Under the pieces are notes generated by a model. The model did no database searches, was not told the DNA's origin, and worked only from the letters and a program-made list of their open reading frames with translations. Source: Streptomyces antimycoticus (GTDB taxonomy: Bacteria; Actinomycetota; Actinomycetes; Streptomycetales; Streptomycetaceae). Taken from it: a stretch of 64,000 nt of DNA. Shown here in pieces: positions 7,620 through 17,039 of this stretch. Each line of letters opens with the position of its first letter. The first letter of the stretch is position 1. The translations under genes and the position numbers were made by a program. The stretch spans positions 7,068,001 to 7,132,000 of the forward strand of contig NZ_BJHV01000001.1 in assembly GCF_005405925.1 (NCBI RefSeq), in the 5' to 3' direction.

Positions 7620-9646
7620 GTGGCGTTACTCATGGTGGCCGCGAGCCTGTACGGCGTGACGCAGCTTCTGGTGCTGTCCTCGCCGATCCGGTCGGTGCGT
7701 ATGTCCACGGTGCTGCTGACCATCGCGGTCGGCGTCTATGGGGCCGGGGTCGGGGCGGCGCTGCTGGAGTTGGCGTACACGCGCGGGGTCGCCGAGGCCA
7801 GCGGGGAGTCGCTGACCGAGGTCGTGAAGACCGCGAGCTATGCGGTCGACCCGGTCATCGAAGAGCTGATGAAGCTCGCGCCACTGCTGCTCGTGGCCTG
7901 GAACATCAGGGTCCGGCGGCAGTGGGGGCTCACGGATTACGTCGTCCTCGGTGCGGCGCTCGGGGCCGGGTTCGGCTTGCTGGAGGCCGTGGCACGGTAC
8001 GCGCTGGACGCGGACCGGGCGATTCAGCTCCCGGCCGGCGGCTGGGCCGTTCCCGACAGTCTCCGTGCGCCGTACATCCCGGGTGTCGAGCAGGTCTTCT
8101 CCGCCTGGTTCCCCGCCCCACAGGGGGTTTTGGAACTCGGCGACCCCGCTCCGGCCGCCGCCACCAGCCCCCATCTGGTGTACACGGCTCTGGCGGCGCT
8201 CGGCGTCGGTGTCCTGCTGCGCGGTCGGGGCTGGGCGCGTGCGCTCGGCGTTCTGCCGCTCGCCGCCACTTCCGCGCTCCACATGCTCACCAACTACGCG
8301 GCAGCGCATCCGATGGACCCGGACGCGGCGGACTGGGTCGACACGTTCGAGGGGATGCTGTGGGCGTTGCCGCTGGTGTGTCTGGTGGTCGCCATGGCCG
8401 TCGACCTGCGGCAGTTGTGGCGGGGAAGTCGACCGTGCCAGGTGTCCTGCTGCAGGCGGAGCGCGCGGGCAGGACCGGCCTGAGCGCGCTCGCGTCGTAC
8501 GGGGCCTGGTGCGTGCCGTGGTCCACGTTGATCGCGTTGCGGTTCGCCCGGCTGCGGCGGTCCCTGCTCTACGGGGCGGCGGGCCCGGGACTCTACCCCG
8601 GCGCCGAGGCCCTCCACCGTACGGTCGCCTGGTCCGCCGTCCAGATCGACGCCTCCGACCGCGAACATGCCTGGCGTGGCGTCGACGTAGGGGCCGTGGC
8701 AAGGGCGGCCGGCACGCTTCGGGATCGGCGCCGGAAGTGGTACGTCCTCATATCCGTCGCCCTGACCATCCCGGCGCTGCTCCTCCTGGCGGTCGGCTCC
8801 TTCCCGTCCGCGGCCGATCTCCAGCAGCGCTTCGCGTCGGGCACCGGCCTGTATGTGCTGGTCGGCTTCGGGATCGCGGGCCTGCTGTGGGCGGGCTGGC
8901 TGCTCGTGCAACTGCTGCGCACTTGGCGGGCGACGCTCGCCCTGCCGCATGGCGAGGCGCTGGCCACCACCCGATTCCGGATCTGGACCGCATTCGGCGG
9001 CTGCCTCGTCGGCACGCTGTTGCTGCTGAGACTGGTGGACGGCGCGGCCCCGGATGCCCCCGTCATCCGCAACCTCCATCTCCTGGAGGCACTGAACAAC
9101 TTCCTGACCTACCTCGGCTTCGCCCTCCTCCTGGTGTCCCTCCTGGCCCTCATCTCACCCGGCGGCGGCCTCGGACTCGCCCTGGCCGGCGCGCGAGTGG
9201 GCGTGACGGTCCTCAGCCGGGAGGCCGCGATCCATGCGGCGGCGTACGGGGCGTTGGGCATCGTCTTGATGGCCGCGAGCGGTGGCACCGGGGCTGATGG
9301 ATCGCCCGACCGGCAGAATGAGGAGGCATCGAAGTCCGCTGATGAAGACCAGCAGAACCTGACCTTCCAGCCCTCGCCCAAGCACGGACAGACCCAGAGG
9401 GGAAACGCTGCCCCCGAGCCATCAAACCCTCAGAGCACCTTGGAGAATTCAATCAACTTCAACCCCAATACGACGCGACGGGTGGGGGTGGACAGAGAGG
9501 CCGGAGAGTTCGCCGTATTCGACGAAACGCACAACGGTACCGGCATCTATCACGGTCACGTCCGGAAGTGGAACGAGCTGAGTCAGCAGATGCAGAGTGC
9601 ACTACGGAAAGCTGGCCTTGTGACGGCCAAGGGTAAGATCAAGTAG
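7620..9646 (+). pseudogene. PrsW-type intramembrane protease fused to a polymorphic-toxin C-terminus (one frameshift)
   Basis: The N-terminal half (from GTG 7620) is a multi-TM PrsW-like protease: DPVIEELMKLAP carries the paired Glu/Lys motif, GAGFGLLEAV a second conserved Glu, and SALHMLTNY a conserved His. The second half has more TM segments (LISVALTIPALLLLAVGSF, FLTYLGFALLLVSLLALI), a hydrophilic linker and a terminal domain reading NFNPNTTRRVGVDREAGEF, VFDETHNGTGIYHGHVRKW and ending LVTAKGKIK. That end resembles RNase-type polymorphic-toxin tips. GGGG at 8422-8425 shifts the frame; five G would join everything into about 676 residues. Alternatively a separate gene starts at GTG 8435 after GGGGAAG. 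An immunity-like gene follows. Confidence 0.75.
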
Positions 9647-9672
9647 TCGCCTGGCTAGGAGTTTCTTTTCCT

Positions 9673-10008
9673 ATGGAGTATCAAAAGCCTGAGCTGGTTA
9701 CCGCTGAGAAAGCTGCGGTGATCTTCGGTTCCGGGCAGCCGCGAGAAATCTCCGAGACGCTGATCGCAGCCTCTCTGAACCTGCAGGACCGAGAGTGGGT
9801 GGAGAAATGGCTGATCCACTTCACCTCGCACCCCGATTCCGACGTACGCAGGGCCGCTGCCCTTGCACTGGGCCACCTTGCCCGGCTTCACCGACAGGTA
9901 TCGCGTGAAGCGGTCGAGGCGGTGCGGAGGCTCCGGGATGACCAGTCCCTCGCGGGCGCTGCCGCCGACGCGCTTGAGGACGTGGAGATCTTCACCCGAG
10001 AACCGTGA
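9673..10008 (+). CDS. HEAT-repeat-like probable immunity protein
   Basis: A 111-residue, mostly helical acidic protein. Its middle reads SHPDSDVRRAAALALGHLAR, a typical HEAT-repeat helix pair, followed by a second helical repeat (REAVEAVRRL, AAADALEDVEIF). It starts 26 bases after the toxin stop with AGGAG upstream of ATG 9673. Short HEAT-like proteins directly after a polymorphic toxin commonly act as immunity proteins that bind the toxin tip. The family-level reading is good; the immunity role is inferred from position. Confidence 0.68.
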   Translation: MEYQKPELVTAEKAAVIFGSGQPREISETLIAASLNLQDREWVEKWLIHFTSHPDSDVRRAAALALGHLARLHRQVSREAVEAVRRLRDDQSLAGAAADALEDVEIFTREP

Positions 10009-10135
10009 CGGGACAGACGATGCGGGCCAGCGGGTCCCTGCGCTGTGGGCCGTGAGTCCCGAAGAGGGGGCGCCCGCCCCGGTACGCTGAGGCCGGCAGC
10101 ACCAGCCCCATCGCACAGGTTCAGGGAGGTGAGTC

Positions 10136-10702
10136 ATGACCGCCGAGATGGTCGCTCCCGAGTGGATGCACGAGCAGATCACGGCTGAGCAGTACGACTC
10201 CTGGTCCGAGGAGCAGTGCGCGGGCATTGAGATCGTGGACGGGATGGTCGTGGTGAGCCCCAGCGCGTCGAAGCGGCACAACCGCCTGGCTCGGATCCTT
10301 GCCAACGCCCTGGAAGACGCGGCAGGCCCCGACTGGAACGCCGATACCGACTTCGACGTCCGGCTCCAGGACGTGCCGCTCACCAATCGTCGTCCGGACG
10401 TGGTCGTGTATCGCGCGGAAACGATCGACATCACGCCCACCCGTCCCGAGCATGTGCTGCTGGTCGCCGAGGTCGTGTCGCCCGGCTCGGAGACCACCGA
10501 CCGCATTGTGAAGGTGGACCAGTACGCCAAGGCCGGGATCGCCTTCTACTGGCGGATCGAGCAGGCGGCCACCGGCGTCCCGCTCGTCTACACCTACGTC
10601 CTCGACCCCGCGACCAAGACCTACCGGGAGGGAGACGTGTTCACCGGTGTGGTGAAGGTCGCGGCCCCGTTTCCGGTGCGGGTCGATCTCGGTCAGCTCT
10701 GA
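10136..10702 (+). CDS. Uma2 family endonuclease (DUF820)
   Basis: A 188-residue protein with the Uma2 restriction-endonuclease-like core: EIVDGMVVVSPSASKRHN near residues 35-50, a PD-(D/E)XK-like segment (NRRPDVVVYR), LLVAEVVSPGSETTDRIVK and KAGIAFYWRIE. Asp in RPDVVV, Glu in VAEVVSP and Lys in DRIVKVDQYAK fit the metal-binding core. ATG 10136 follows GGAGGT. Uma2 proteins are abundant in Streptomyces and cyanobacteria; the biological target is unclear. It is not obviously coupled to the toxin genes. Confidence 0.88.
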   Translation: MTAEMVAPEWMHEQITAEQYDSWSEEQCAGIEIVDGMVVVSPSASKRHNRLARILANALEDAAGPDWNADTDFDVRLQDVPLTNRRPDVVVYRAETIDITPTRPEHVLLVAEVVSPGSETTDRIVKVDQYAKAGIAFYWRIEQAATGVPLVYTYVLDPATKTYREGDVFTGVVKVAAPFPVRVDLGQL

Positions 10703-10706
10703 CGGC

Positions 10707-11342
10707 TCAGCGCACCGCGTAGCCGCCAAAGGAAGGCTCCAGCAGGTCGAAGACCTTCTCGGCTGAGCGGGTTGCCGCGGTGGCGATCTCCTCGTTGGGG
10801 TGGCCCGCCCGGGTCAGGGCCTGGACGTGGTGGAACAGGGTGCGGTGAGCGGCGGTGAGGAGGGCGGCGGCGGCTCGAGGGGTGAGGTCGTCGGGGGTGG
10901 TGGCGGTTTCGGTGGTGAGGACTTCGGCCAGGGCCTCTTCGCGTTGGTCGTGCAGTTCGCGGAGTCTCGCGGTCAGGGTGGGGCTGTCGGCGAGCATGCG
11001 GGCGAACTCCGGGCTGGAGAAGCCGACGACGGGGTCGTGACGCTCGACCGCGGCCAGATACGCGCGGCGCAGCGCGGTCACGGCGGATTCGCCGGTCGGG
11101 CGGTCCGCGACGGTCCGGGCCAGGGCGGTGGTGATGGTCTCGTGGTAGTCGAGGGCCAGATCTTCCTTGCGCGGGAAGTAGTTCGTGACCGTCATCTTGG
11201 CCACCTGGGCGGCCGTCGCGATCTCGGCGATGGTCACCGCCTCGAAGCCGCGCTCCATGAAGAGCCTGGTCGCGGTGTCGGAGATCATCTGGCGCGTCTG
11301 CCGCTTCTTCAGCTCGCGCAGTCCTGCTGTCATGACATCCAT
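10707..11342 (-). CDS. TetR-family transcriptional regulator
   Basis: A 211-residue protein. The N-terminal TetR helix-turn-helix runs over residues 20-60 (MISDTATRLFMERGFEAVTI, AEIATAAQVAKMTVTNYF). The C-terminal part is a helical ligand-binding domain with no recognised ligand. ATG 11342 and ATG 11333 are both possible starts and neither has a strong ribosome site. It diverges from mca, and the 108-bp gap contains a near-palindromic site, so autoregulation and control of mca are plausible. Confidence 0.9.
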   Translation of the reverse strand: MDVMTAGLRELKKRQTRQMISDTATRLFMERGFEAVTIAEIATAAQVAKMTVTNYFPRKEDLALDYHETITTALARTVADRPTGESAVTALRRAYLAAVERHDPVVGFSSPEFARMLADSPTLTARLRELHDQREEALAEVLTTETATTPDDLTPRAAAALLTAAHRTLFHHVQALTRAGHPNEEIATAATRSAEKVFDLLEPSFGGYAVR

Positions 11343-11373
11343 CTTCGCATGGGCGGGGCTAGGTTTGTGATTG

Positions 11374-11387
11374 ACCTAAATTTGGGT
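11374..11387. promoter_or_regulatory. Candidate TetR operator between tetR and mca
   Basis: ACCTAAATTTGGGT is a dyad with one mismatched pair (positions 4 and 11). It lies in an AT-rich patch of the divergent gap, where a TetR operator would be expected. Assignment is inferred from symmetry and position only. Confidence 0.4.
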
Positions 11388-11450
11388 TCGGGCTAGTTTT
11401 CTGTCTCGTCACGTCACGTCAGTCACCACGAATCACGCTGAGGAGCCCGT

Positions 11451-12347
11451 TTGAACCTGCGTCTGATGAGCGTGCACGCCCACCCCGACGACGAGTCCAG
11501 CAAGGGCGCGGCCACGCTGGCCAAGTACGCCGCCGAGGGGGTGGAGGTGCTGGTGGTCACCTGCACCGGAGGGGAGCGTGGCGATGTGCTCAACCCCGCC
11601 ATGGACCGGCCCGGTGTGCGGGAGAACCTCGCCGCGATCCGGCGGGTCGAGATGGCCGAGGCCCGCCGGATCCTGGGGGTGCGGCAGCACTTCCTGGGGT
11701 TCGTCGACTCGGGGCTCCCGGGGCCGGGCGAGCCGTTGCCCGAGGGCTGCTTCGCGCTCGCGCCCTTGGAGGAGGTGGCCGGGCGCCTGGTGGGGCTGAT
11801 GCGGAGCTTCCGCCCGCATGTGGTCGTCACGTACGACGAGACCGGCGGCTATCCGCACCCGGACCACATCAGGACCCATCAGGTGACGGTCGCCGCCTTC
11901 GACGCGGCGGGGGAGGCCGGCCGCCATCCCGGGGCGGGCGCGCCCTGGCTACCCCTGAAGCTCTACTACCAGGGCGGCTTGTCGCGGCCCTGGTTCCAGG
12001 CCTTGCACGACGCCATGACCGCGCGGGGCCTGGACTCGGGCATGCGGGAGGTGCTGGCCGAACTGCCCGCTGCCGGGCTGGAGATCACCACGCGGGTGCC
12101 GTGCGCGGAGTACTTCGCGACCAGGGACCGGGCGCTGCTCGCGCACGCCACGCAGATCGACCCGAACGCCGGGTTCATGCTTCATGATCGTGACATCGAG
12201 CGCGAGGTCTGGCCCACTGAGGACTATCACCTGGCCCGTTCCCACGTGGACGTCGCGACTCCCGAGGACGATCTGTTCGCCGGTGTGCGGTGCCCCCAGC
12301 GGCCTACGGCAGTGGCAGATGCCGCAGCTTGTCCGGGTTGCGGATGA
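11451..12347 (+). CDS. mca: Mycothiol S-conjugate amidase Mca (PIG-L deacetylase family)
   Basis: A 298-residue zinc amidase that cleaves mycothiol S-conjugates during detoxification in actinobacteria. The metal motif AHPDDESSKG lies at residues 10-19, GGERGDVLNP follows, and GGYPHPDHIRTHQV supplies the second His motif. The long insert and FMLHDRDIEREVWPTEDYHL agree with Mca rather than MshB. The TTG start at 11451 follows GAGGAG at good spacing; no better in-frame ATG is present. Orthologues as I recall them end near DDLFAGVR, so the last 18 residues are an unusual extension. That extension overlaps the convergent sigma gene by 44 bases. Confidence 0.9.
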   Translation: MNLRLMSVHAHPDDESSKGAATLAKYAAEGVEVLVVTCTGGERGDVLNPAMDRPGVRENLAAIRRVEMAEARRILGVRQHFLGFVDSGLPGPGEPLPEGCFALAPLEEVAGRLVGLMRSFRPHVVVTYDETGGYPHPDHIRTHQVTVAAFDAAGEAGRHPGAGAPWLPLKLYYQGGLSRPWFQALHDAMTARGLDSGMREVLAELPAAGLEITTRVPCAEYFATRDRALLAHATQIDPNAGFMLHDRDIEREVWPTEDYHLARSHVDVATPEDDLFAGVRCPQRPTAVADAAACPGCG

Positions 12348-13161
12348 TGCGGATCTCCGTGATGCGCGCGTCCTCGACCTCGGCGCAGGCGACGGTGTCC
12401 GGGCGGCCCGCGGCGGTGATGAGCAATCCCGGGAGGCCGTTGACGTCGACCGTGTGCACTTGGGGGTCGTCCATCGGCTGGGCGATGACCGCGGCGAGGA
12501 AACGGGCGACCTTGTCGGCGCCGTGCTGGGGGCGGAGGGCGGCCTTGACCTTGCCGCCGCCGTCGCTCCACGCCGTGACGTCGGGGGCGAGCAGCTCCAT
12601 CATCCGGTTGAGGTCGCCGCCGAGGCAGGCGGCCAGGAACTCATCAGTGACCTGGCGCCGCACCTCGGCCGGTGTGTCGTAGCGCGGCCGGCGGGCCTGG
12701 ACGTGTGATCTGGCCCGGTGGCCCACCTGGCGTACGGACGCCTCGCCGCGCTCCAGCATTCCGGCGATCTCCTTGAACGAGAAGCCGAAGACCTCCTTGA
12801 GTACGAAGACCGCCCGCTCCAGCGGCGAGAGAGTCTCGAGGACGACGAGCAGGGCGAGCGAGACCGACTCGGCCAGCTCCACCTCCTCGCCCGCGTCGGG
12901 CTGGGTGACCAGCGGTTCGGGCAGCCAGGGGCCGACGTACCGCTCGCGGGTGGCGGCGGCGGACGTGAGCCGGTTGAGCGCGAGGTTGGTGACCGTACGG
13001 GCCAGATAGCCCACCGGGTTGTCCACCGGGGTGGTCACCTGACTGCATCGCAGCCAGGTGTCCTGCACCATGTCCTCGGCGTCGGCGACGCTGCCGAGCA
13101 TGCGGTAGGCGATGCCGAACAGCATCCGCCGGTGGCGTTCGAAGGTGGTCGCGTCGATCAC
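12304..13161 (-). CDS. ECF41-type RNA polymerase sigma factor with SnoaL-like C-terminus
   Basis: A 285-residue sigma factor: region 2 (RMLFGIAYRMLGSVADAEDM, VQDTWLR) and region 4 (LSPLERAVFVLKEVFGFSF, KEIAGMLERGEASVRQ). It carries all three signatures of group ECF41: WLPEP in the linker (GPWLPEPLV), DGGGK, and NPDKL near the C-terminus. In ECF41 the fused SnoaL-like domain modulates activity in place of a classical anti-sigma factor. GTG 13161 overlaps the TGA of the upstream decarboxylase-like gene (GTGA), which decides the start. ECF41 genes are typically linked to carboxymuconolactone decarboxylases, as here. Confidence 0.92.
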   Translation of the reverse strand: MIDATTFERHRRMLFGIAYRMLGSVADAEDMVQDTWLRCSQVTTPVDNPVGYLARTVTNLALNRLTSAAATRERYVGPWLPEPLVTQPDAGEEVELAESVSLALLVVLETLSPLERAVFVLKEVFGFSFKEIAGMLERGEASVRQVGHRARSHVQARRPRYDTPAEVRRQVTDEFLAACLGGDLNRMMELLAPDVTAWSDGGGKVKAALRPQHGADKVARFLAAVIAQPMDDPQVHTVDVNGLPGLLITAAGRPDTVACAEVEDARITEIRIIRNPDKLRHLPLP

Positions 13162-13715
13162 GTCCGTGACGGTACCTCGCAGGCGTCCGAGAAGCCCTGG
13201 CTGGTCAGGCCGAAGGCGCTGTTGATGCGCGATCGGTAGTTCTCCAGGGCGACCATGGCGGTGAGTTCGACGAAGGCGGCCTCGCCGAGCCGCTCGATCA
13301 GGGTGGCCGCGAGCTCGTCGGTGACGCGAGGTTCGGTTTCGGTCATCGCTTCGGCGTAGTCCAGGACGAGCAGTTCCAGTTCGGTGAAGGCGTCCTGGTG
13401 GTCGCGCCACTGCGGGACCTTGGAGATCTTGTCCATCGGGAGGCCGAGGGCGTCGCCCTCCCAGTGGCCGAAGTCCATGCACCACGAGCAGTTGATCCTG
13501 GCCGCCGCGGCCATGACCGCGAGGTGCTTGAGGCCCGGGTCGAGGCGGTTCCACTTGGCGGCAGCGCGCTCCTGCCGGACGTAGCCGAGCAGCACCCGCC
13601 CGTTGTGGCCGATGGCCAGGCCGGGGTCGAGCACCTTGCCGTAGGTGCGCCGGGAGTACCAGGCGCCTATGCGGTTGAGCAGCGTGCTGGGCGGAGCGAG
13701 CGAGATACGGGCCAT
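13158..13715 (-). CDS. Carboxymuconolactone decarboxylase family protein (AhpD-like)
   Basis: A 185-residue protein. INCSWCMDFGHWEG provides the CxxC and downstream His of AhpD-like peroxidase/CMD proteins, within an all-helical fold (FTELELLVLDYAEAMTET, FVELTAMVALENYRSR). ATG 13715 is preferred because GGAGAA precedes it; ATG 13730 lacks a ribosome site. It is translationally coupled to the ECF41 sigma gene downstream, the classic ECF41 partnership; it is probably a target or sensor of that system. The redox substrate is unknown. Confidence 0.88.
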   Translation of the reverse strand: MARISLAPPSTLLNRIGAWYSRRTYGKVLDPGLAIGHNGRVLLGYVRQERAAAKWNRLDPGLKHLAVMAAAARINCSWCMDFGHWEGDALGLPMDKISKVPQWRDHQDAFTELELLVLDYAEAMTETEPRVTDELAATLIERLGEAAFVELTAMVALENYRSRINSAFGLTSQGFSDACEVPSRT

Positions 13716-13846
13716 GGCGGGTTTCTCCATCGTGTCGCGGCTGGGGTCGAATGACCTTCCGCAGGTGCGACAGAGCAGGCCGCCGGAGTGTGACATCCCG
13801 CGGGCACTCATCCGAAGCGGCCGAACCCGGCCGGAGCCGCCCGCCC

Positions 13847-15229
13847 TCAGCACTCGATGACGTTCACCGCGAGCCCGCCCCGCGCCGTCTCCTTGTACTT
13901 GACCTTCATATCGGCGCCCGTCTGCTTCATCGTCTTGATGACCTTGTCGAGCGAGACATGGTGGCGGCCGTCGCCGCGCAGGGCCATCCGCGCGGCGGTG
14001 ACCGCCTTGACCGAGGCCATGCCGTTGCGCTCGATGCAGGGGATCTGGACCAGGCCGCCGATGGGGTCGCAGGTGAGGCCGAGGTTGTGTTCCATGCCGA
14101 TCTCGGCGGCGTTCTCCACCTGTTCGGTGGAGCCGCCGAGGACCTCCGCGAGGCCGCCGGCGGCCATGGAGCAGGCGGAGCCGACCTCGCCCTGGCAGCC
14201 GACCTCGGCGCCGGAGATCGAGGCGTTCTCCTTGAAGAGCATGCCGATGGCGCCCGCCGCGAGGAGGAAGCGGATGACGCCGTCCTCGTCGGCGCCCGGC
14301 ACGAAGCGCGTGTAGTAGTGCAGGACGGCGGGGATGATGCCCGCCGCGCCGTTGGTGGGGGCGGTGACCACGCGTCCGCCCGCCGCGTTCTCCTCGTTGA
14401 CCGCCATGGCGTAGAGGGTGATCCACTCCATGGCGCGGGCGGCCGGGTCGCCCTCGGAGCGCAGGGCGCGGGCGGCGGTGGCGGCGCGGCGGCGGACCTT
14501 GAGGCCGCCGGGGAGGATGCCCTCCTGGGACATGCCGCGGGCCACGCACGCCTCCATGACGTGCCAGATCTCCAGGAGGCCGTCCCGGATCTCCTTCTCC
14601 GTGCGCCACGCCTTCTCGTTCTCCAGCATCAGGGCCGAGATGGACAGGCCCGTCTCCTGGGAGAGCCGCAGCAGTTCGTCGCCGGTGCGGAAGGGGTGGG
14701 TGAGGACGGTGTCGTCGAGCTTGATGCGCTCTTCGCCGACCGCGTCCTCGTCCACCACGAAGCCGCCGCCGACCGAGTAGTAGGTCTTCTCCAGCAGCGG
14801 ATGGCCCTCGGCGTCGTACGCGAGCAGCGTCATGCCGTTGGCGTGGTACGGCAGGGAGCGGCGGCGGTGCAGGATCAGCTGGGTCGACGCGTCGAAGTCG
14901 ATCTCCTGGCCGGGGCCGATCTCGGCGCCGAGCAGCCGCAGCCGCTTGGTGGTGCGGATGCGCTCCACCTCACCGTCGGCCGCCTCGACGTCGACGGTGC
15001 GCGGGGAGTTGCCCTCCAGACCCAGCAGCACGGCCTTCGGGGTGCCATGGCCATGACCGGTGGCGCCCAGCGAGCCGAAGAGCTCGGCGCGCACGGAGGC
15101 GGTGTGGGCCAGCAGGCCCTCGTTCTTCAGCCGGCGGACGAACATCCGCGCGGCCCGCATCGGGCCGACGGTGTGCGAGCTGGACGGGCCGATGCCGATC
15201 GAGAAGAGGTCGAATACGGAGATGGCCAC
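13847..15229 (-). CDS. sdaA: L-serine ammonia-lyase, iron-sulfur type
   Basis: A 460-residue single-chain L-serine dehydratase converting L-serine to pyruvate and ammonia. The N-terminal beta domain begins [20 protein letters not shown]. The alpha domain carries the Fe-S cysteines in [18 protein letters not shown] and GLTCDPIGG, and the C-terminus ends with a Cys (NVIEC). The start is GTG 15229 with GGAG about ten bases upstream. It is the last gene of the minus-strand gcvT-gcvH-glyA-sdaA cluster, completing the glycine to serine to pyruvate path. Confidence 0.95.
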   Translation of the reverse strand: MAISVFDLFSIGIGPSSSHTVGPMRAARMFVRRLKNEGLLAHTASVRAELFGSLGATGHGHGTPKAVLLGLEGNSPRTVDVEAADGEVERIRTTKRLRLLGAEIGPGQEIDFDASTQLILHRRRSLPYHANGMTLLAYDAEGHPLLEKTYYSVGGGFVVDEDAVGEERIKLDDTVLTHPFRTGDELLRLSQETGLSISALMLENEKAWRTEKEIRDGLLEIWHVMEACVARGMSQEGILPGGLKVRRRAATAARALRSEGDPAARAMEWITLYAMAVNEENAAGGRVVTAPTNGAAGIIPAVLHYYTRFVPGADEDGVIRFLLAAGAIGMLFKENASISGAEVGCQGEVGSACSMAAGGLAEVLGGSTEQVENAAEIGMEHNLGLTCDPIGGLVQIPCIERNGMASVKAVTAARMALRGDGRHHVSLDKVIKTMKQTGADMKVKYKETARGGLAVNVIEC

Positions 15230-15290
15230 CGGGGGACTCCTTCGTCTGCACGCGGGGGGAGGCGTGCGGGCCGTGCGGGGGTGGTGCGGC

Positions 15291-15318
15291 GGGGGCGCGC
15301 CAGGGCGGGCGCGCCCCC
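15291..15318 (-). terminator. GC-rich hairpin between glyA and sdaA
   Basis: GGGGGCGCGCC and GGCGCGCCCCC form an 11-bp perfect stem around 6 nt, just after the glyA stop. It could terminate or attenuate glyA transcription before sdaA, or protect the upstream message. Confidence 0.55.
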
Positions 15319-15328
15319 GTGTCCAGGG

Positions 15329-16594
15329 CTACTCGGACAGATGGGCGTACAGCGGGTGCTTGTCGGCCAGGGCGGTGACCCGGGCCTTCAGCGCCTCCGC
15401 GTCGTAGGACGGCTTGAGCGTCTGCGCGATCACGTCGGCGACCTCGCGGAAGTCGTCCGCGGTGAAGCCGCGCGTGGCCAGCGCCGGGGTGCCGATCCGC
15501 AGACCCGAGGTGACCATCGGAGGCCGCGGGTCGTTCGGGATCGCGTTGCGGTTGACCGTGATGCCGACCTCGTGGAGCCGGTCCTCGGCCTGCCGCCCGT
15601 CCAGTTCGGAGTCGCGCAGATCGACCAGGACCAGATGGACATCGGTGCCGCCGGACAGGACGGCGACGCCCACCTCGCGCACATCGGGCTGGGCCAGGCG
15701 CTCGGCGAGGATCCGGGCGCCCTCCAGCGTGCGCTCCTGACGCTCCTTGAAGGCCGAACCCGCGGCGACCTTGAAGGAGACCGCCTTCGCCGCGATGACA
15801 TGCTCCAGCGGGCCGCCCTGCTGACCCGGGAAGACCGCCGAGTTGATCTTCTTGGCCAGATCGGCGGTGGAGAGGATCACGCCACCGCGCGGACCGCCGA
15901 GGGTCTTGTGGGTGGTGGTGGTCACCACATGGGCGTGCGGTACGGGCGAGGGGTGCAGCCCGGCCGCCACCAGACCCGCGAAGTGGGCCATGTCGACCAT
16001 CAGGTACGCGCCGACCTCGTCCGCGATCCGGCGGAAGGCCGCGAAGTCGAGCTGGCGGGGGTAGGCCGACCAGCCCGCGATCACCAGCTTGGGGTGGTGC
16101 TCCTTGGCCAGCCGCTCGACCTCGTCCATGTCGACCAGACCGGTCTCGGCGTCCACGTGGTAGGGCACCACGTTGTAGAGCTTGCCGGAGAAGTTGATCT
16201 TCATGCCGTGGGTCAGATGGCCGCCGTGCGCCAGGTTCAGCCCCAGGATGGTGTCGCCGGGCTGCAGCAGCGCGAACATCGCGGCCGCGTTGGCCTGGGC
16301 GCCCGAATGCGGCTGGACGTTCGCCGCCTCGGCCCCGAAGAGCTCCTTCACCCGGTCGATGGCGATCTGCTCGACCACATCGACATGCTCACAGCCGCCG
16401 TAGTAGCGGCGGCCGGGGTAGCCCTCGGCGTACTTGTTGGTCAGGACCGAGCCCTGGGCCTCCATGACCGCCGCCGGGGCGAAGTTCTCCGAGGCGATCA
16501 TCTCCAGGGTGGACTGCTGGCGGTGGAGTTCGGCGTCGACGGCGGCGGCGACGTCCGGGTCGAGCTCGTGCAGGGAGCTGTTGAGAAGCGACAT
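15329..16594 (-). CDS. glyA: Serine hydroxymethyltransferase
   Basis: A 421-residue PLP enzyme interconverting serine and glycine with tetrahydrofolate. Typical segments are LEMIASENF near the N-terminus, [41 protein letters not shown], and the PLP-lysine loop [14 protein letters not shown]. Length is normal. It lies 25 bases after gcvH on the same strand, so the two are probably co-transcribed. With the glycine cleavage proteins it would make serine from two glycines. Confidence 0.97.
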   Translation of the reverse strand: MSLLNSSLHELDPDVAAAVDAELHRQQSTLEMIASENFAPAAVMEAQGSVLTNKYAEGYPGRRYYGGCEHVDVVEQIAIDRVKELFGAEAANVQPHSGAQANAAAMFALLQPGDTILGLNLAHGGHLTHGMKINFSGKLYNVVPYHVDAETGLVDMDEVERLAKEHHPKLVIAGWSAYPRQLDFAAFRRIADEVGAYLMVDMAHFAGLVAAGLHPSPVPHAHVVTTTTHKTLGGPRGGVILSTADLAKKINSAVFPGQQGGPLEHVIAAKAVSFKVAAGSAFKERQERTLEGARILAERLAQPDVREVGVAVLSGGTDVHLVLVDLRDSELDGRQAEDRLHEVGITVNRNAIPNDPRPPMVTSGLRIGTPALATRGFTADDFREVADVIAQTLKPSYDAEALKARVTALADKHPLYAHLSE

Positions 16595-16619
16595 CAGGGT
16601 CCCGATCGGAAGAGGAGGG

Positions 16620-17000
16620 TCAGTTTTCGGCGAAGGCGGTGTACGCGTCGGCGGAGAGCAGCTCCTCCGGCTCGCCCGTCACCCGCACCTTGAACAGCCA
16701 GCCGCCCTCGAAGGGAGCGGAATTCACCAGCGCCGGGTCGTTCACCACGTCCTCGTTGATCTCGGTGACCTCACCGGAGACCGGCGAGTACAGGTCGCTG
16801 ACCGACTTGGTGGACTCCAGCTCTCCGCAGGTTTCACCGGCGGTGACGGTCGAGCCGACGTCCGGGAGCTGGACATAGACGACATCGCCGAGCGCGTTGG
16901 CCGCGAATTCGGTGATGCCGATCGTCGACACGCCGTCCTCGCCGGCGGCCGACAGCCACTCGTGCTCCTTGCTGTAGCGCAGCTGCTGGGGGTTGCTCAT
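16620..17000 (-). CDS. gcvH: Glycine cleavage system H protein
   Basis: A 126-residue lipoyl carrier protein. The lipoylated Lys lies in [20 protein letters not shown], and YSKEHEWL near the N-terminus is the family signature. It shuttles the aminomethyl group between P, T and L proteins. It lies 286 bases after gcvT with a repeat-rich spacer. The P protein gene is not in the window. Confidence 0.96.
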   Translation of the reverse strand: MSNPQQLRYSKEHEWLSAAGEDGVSTIGITEFAANALGDVVYVQLPDVGSTVTAGETCGELESTKSVSDLYSPVSGEVTEINEDVVNDPALVNSAPFEGGWLFKVRVTGEPEELLSADAYTAFAEN

Positions 17001-17039
17001 GGTCCGATTCTCCTGGATACGGGGGAGTGCTTGGGAAAC

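Noticed and set aside
7354..7723. Short frames across the RHS/PrsW junction on both strands
   Set aside because: They lack homology and ribosome sites; one is antisense to YD repeats and the other to the PrsW start.
8435..9646. Separate toxin gene starting at GTG 8435 with GGGGAAG upstream
   Set aside because: Possible, but the frame joins the PrsW half smoothly after adding one G, and I recall full-length fusions; kept as an alternative only.
1..10700. Integrated element with tRNA attachment site
   Set aside because: No tRNA gene, integrase or direct-repeat att pair is visible, although the region is accessory in character.
13751..16693. Very long open frame on the plus strand opposite sdaA and glyA
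   Set aside because: It is the antisense of two well-identified enzymes; the frame is open only because of GC-rich third positions.
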